64,000 nt of DNA. Origin: Fistularia commersonii (Eukaryota > Chordata > Actinopteri > Syngnathiformes > Fistulariidae). Numbering within the stretch: position 1 is the stretch's first letter; each line of letters opens with the position of its first letter. Location of the stretch: NCBI GenBank assembly GCA_037954325.1, contig JBBMNZ010000018.1:7309501-7373500 (forward strand), written 5' to 3'. Positions 61,990 to 64,000 of the stretch are shown here, in pieces. The position numbers were made by a program, and so were the translations under genes. The notes under the pieces were generated by a model. It made no database searches. It was not told the DNA's origin and was given only the letters and a program-made list of their open reading frames with translations.

Positions 61990-62480
61990 GTGAGATGGTA
62001 TGGCAAGTCATATTTATCAGCTTCTCAAATCACAACGAGAGCAGGGGATAGTTTTTAAAGAACATAGTAGCATTAATTCCCTCTCCTCAAGCTACCTCTG
62101 ACCAAGATGCAGATAATTCTATCTTCAAGAGTTTCCCTTGTTATTAAGATGCAAATGGACTTCTGAGACCTGGTCTAAAACTTGGTTCTCCTCTGCTGGG
62201 CCATCCATTTGTATATTGTTTTTTTGGTTTACCCAATGTACTGGTGTGGATATTTGACATTGTATTGGATAACATAGACGAGATTCTTAAGCTACTGTCA
62301 GATGATGTTAAAGTGTCTAGCTCAGACTTTTGGAGTGCTTAGGGTGCATGGGAAATTGGTGTTTTAAGGCTGTCATACCATGAAAAATTCCTGTATGCAT
62401 TGTACATTTGCCGATTAACGAGATTCTGATCCTATTTTGGAAAAACCAGCAATATCTGTTTGGAAAATTCCTGTTTCCTC
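61990..62480 (-). pseudogene. probable Penelope-like element relic (GIY-YIG end)
   Basis: On the minus strand near 62200-62290 the translation VYVIQYNVKYPHQYIG, stop, TKK, followed by a MAQ-RR-like run and EVHLHLNNKGNS, resembles the GIY-YIG nuclease of Neptune/Poseidon-type Penelope elements (family pattern: PHQYIGQTK, MAQHRR, HL--KGHSFED). A TAA stop replaces the Gln after the YIG motif at 62229-62231. Upstream on this strand (62340-62480) there are weak traces that could be the end of the reverse transcriptase. The match is from memory of the family and the copy is badly decayed. Confidence 0.5.
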
Positions 62481-62949
62481 TTAGAGGCAGTTTGCTTCAT
62501 TTTTTTTCCTATCTTACCTTGTCTTCAAAGGCCTGATTAGAAACCCAAAGGATTTAAGGGCTCTCATGATGCCTGTGTTTTCCTTTCCACAGAAATTGTG
62601 GGTATGTTCTGTGCCTACACGGTCCTATTAGGTCAATTCATATCTGTTTCAGTAAGTCCTCAGATGTGAACCTGATGGGGCCATGTTGTCTGTGAAGGTT
62701 TTCACCTTCCTGCATTTTGATCTTACAACTTAACCTCGGTTTTAACTAGATTACTAAATTAAGGGGTGGGTGCAGAATATAAAAATGATATATATATATT
62801 TGTATGTACACTTTATGGACACTGGACTGGCTAACCAAACTACAAGGCCTAAATAGGGCAAATTTGGAGATAACTTTACAATTTGGTCTTAAATTAGTAC
62901 ATAGGCAAATTAACACATACTTACTCCAGGACTCATGTGAAACTAAAGA

Positions 62950-63175
62950 TTAATGTAAAAACTGGGTGAGACGACTCACATCTGACCTTATTCAAACCAG
63001 GATGTCACCACTCCAACTCAACCACGGTAAGAGGCAGACTTGGTAGCATACCCCTGGGGTTTTTATACCCGAAACTCCCCACCTTAACGTTAAGGACTAC
63101 GGAAGCCTCTGGTTTGAGAAGTGAAACACCTTCAAGAAATTAACCAAGTCCAGTTGCCAAGATGAGATGTTAAAA
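62950..63175 (+). mobile_element. possible Penelope-like element terminal fragment
   Basis: GAAGCCTCTGGTTTGAGAAG with TGAAACACCTTCAAGAAATT and CCAAGTCCAGTTGCC follows a pattern that recurs in fish repeats, which I associate with Penelope-like element ends. In frame it reads TEASGLRSETPSRN. Its orientation is opposite to the GIY-YIG relic 0.6 kb to the left. The assignment is tentative. Confidence 0.35.
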
Positions 63176-64000
63176 TTTACTGTTTCAATTGTATGTTTGT
63201 ACCATGATATATTTTTTCATTTATTCTCTAAAGTTTTTATTTCTTTCTTTTCTTGTGACAAATTCATTAATTCTACCAGCACAACGTTTGTTGCTATTTC
63301 CTGACATTTTTTTGTTCAATACTCTTCTGCATCGGTCTGTCCATATGTAGCGGGACCTTTATCACCAGGGCAGTATCAGCACACTATAGGGTTCACTATT
63401 TCTGTGCAATTCCAAATTATTGTGACATAATGTGAGAGCCATTTGATGTAGAATGTGCTCTCAAATTATGTTAATCGCTGTCTCTAATAAGGTCCTCCCA
63501 ACTATATTTTTGGGATCTCTATTTGGAGAAATCTTCAACCGCACAGTCTTTTGTTTCCATTCCCAATAATAGCCGAAGGTTATTATTTTAAAACAAATGT
63601 AATGACCTTTCAAAAGGGGTAAGAACACTTAGCAGTGTTGTGAACTACCTGTCAAACATTACATGGTCATAGTTCATTTAAGATTTATGTGCTGGATAAA
63701 TGGATCCATACAAAGACCAAAAAGTACCATTGTTATGGTGCTAGATGTCATATACTTATTTCAAGTTATATAAATATGCACATGCAAGAAATGCATTGGT
63801 TATAATTCAGAAGCAGCATGATTTTGTTAATTAATTTCTATATGAAGCTGGATAGTCTGGGGATTGTGGAATTGTCTTGATGAAGATCTTTTTCTTTTTT
63901 AAGTATGCTTTTGGGGGGGGTTATCCTCCCACAGACAGAGAGAGATGAAGCAGAACAGGCACCTGTGATTTATCTAAAGCAAAACAATAAAATGTGCATA
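63176..64000. other. right edge: no gene seen
   Basis: AT-rich sequence with a run of eight G near 63911-63918. No supported feature. Confidence 0.5.

Overview
The window is nuclear DNA of a vertebrate, most likely a ray-finned (teleost) fish. The signs are a spliced gene with consensus splice sites, very large introns, dense (CA)n and tetranucleotide microsatellites, and old copies of families common in fish: an RTE-clade LINE, a tRNA-derived SINE, a Tc1/mariner-type miniature element and a probable Penelope-like element. No bacterial operon, CRISPR array or plasmid-like feature is visible. Almost every open reading frame over 60 codons is a chance frame, many of them running through microsatellites.

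The only protein-coding gene I can support is the 5' part of mecom (prdm3, the MDS1-EVI1 locus) on the minus strand. Coding exon 1 is at 46341-46377 and gives MRSKGRARKLAT plus one base of the next codon. Coding exon 2 is at 3445-3791 and gives residues 13-128, ending in the first half of the PR domain. The junction is in phase (A|AT, Asn13) and the donor and acceptor are good. Intron 1 is 42,549 bp. The rest of the PR domain and the zinc fingers lie beyond the left edge, past base 1. The exon-1 N-terminus is of MECOM type rather than PRDM16 type.

Layout: 1-3444 is the start of intron 2. 3445-3791 is exon 2. 3792-46340 is intron 1, with many microsatellites, LINE and SINE fragments, and several stretches of balanced, motif-rich, repeat-free sequence that look like conserved regulatory DNA. 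Among these are a GATA/ETS/RUNX cluster near 19.04-19.29 kb and an octamer/homeodomain-rich block at 17.69-18.33 kb. Around 45.9-48.7 kb is the CpG-richer first-exon and promoter zone. 46.96-64 kb is upstream DNA with no gene I recognise. It holds two decayed RTE LINEs with their 5' ends facing each other, a Tc1-type MITE and a probable Penelope-like relic.

The strangest structure is an inverted repeat of about 0.83 kb at 33718-34548, with arms of about 410 bp and a 9-bp spacer. The arms differ mainly by single-base insertions and deletions, so it may be a long-read (missed-adapter) assembly artefact rather than a real hairpin locus. A perfect 30-bp palindrome at 20099-20128 is a separate oddity. 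How these pieces act together is inference: the intronic and upstream blocks probably regulate mecom, and the transposon relics are passive. Conserved-element calls rest on sequence character alone, because no alignment could be run.
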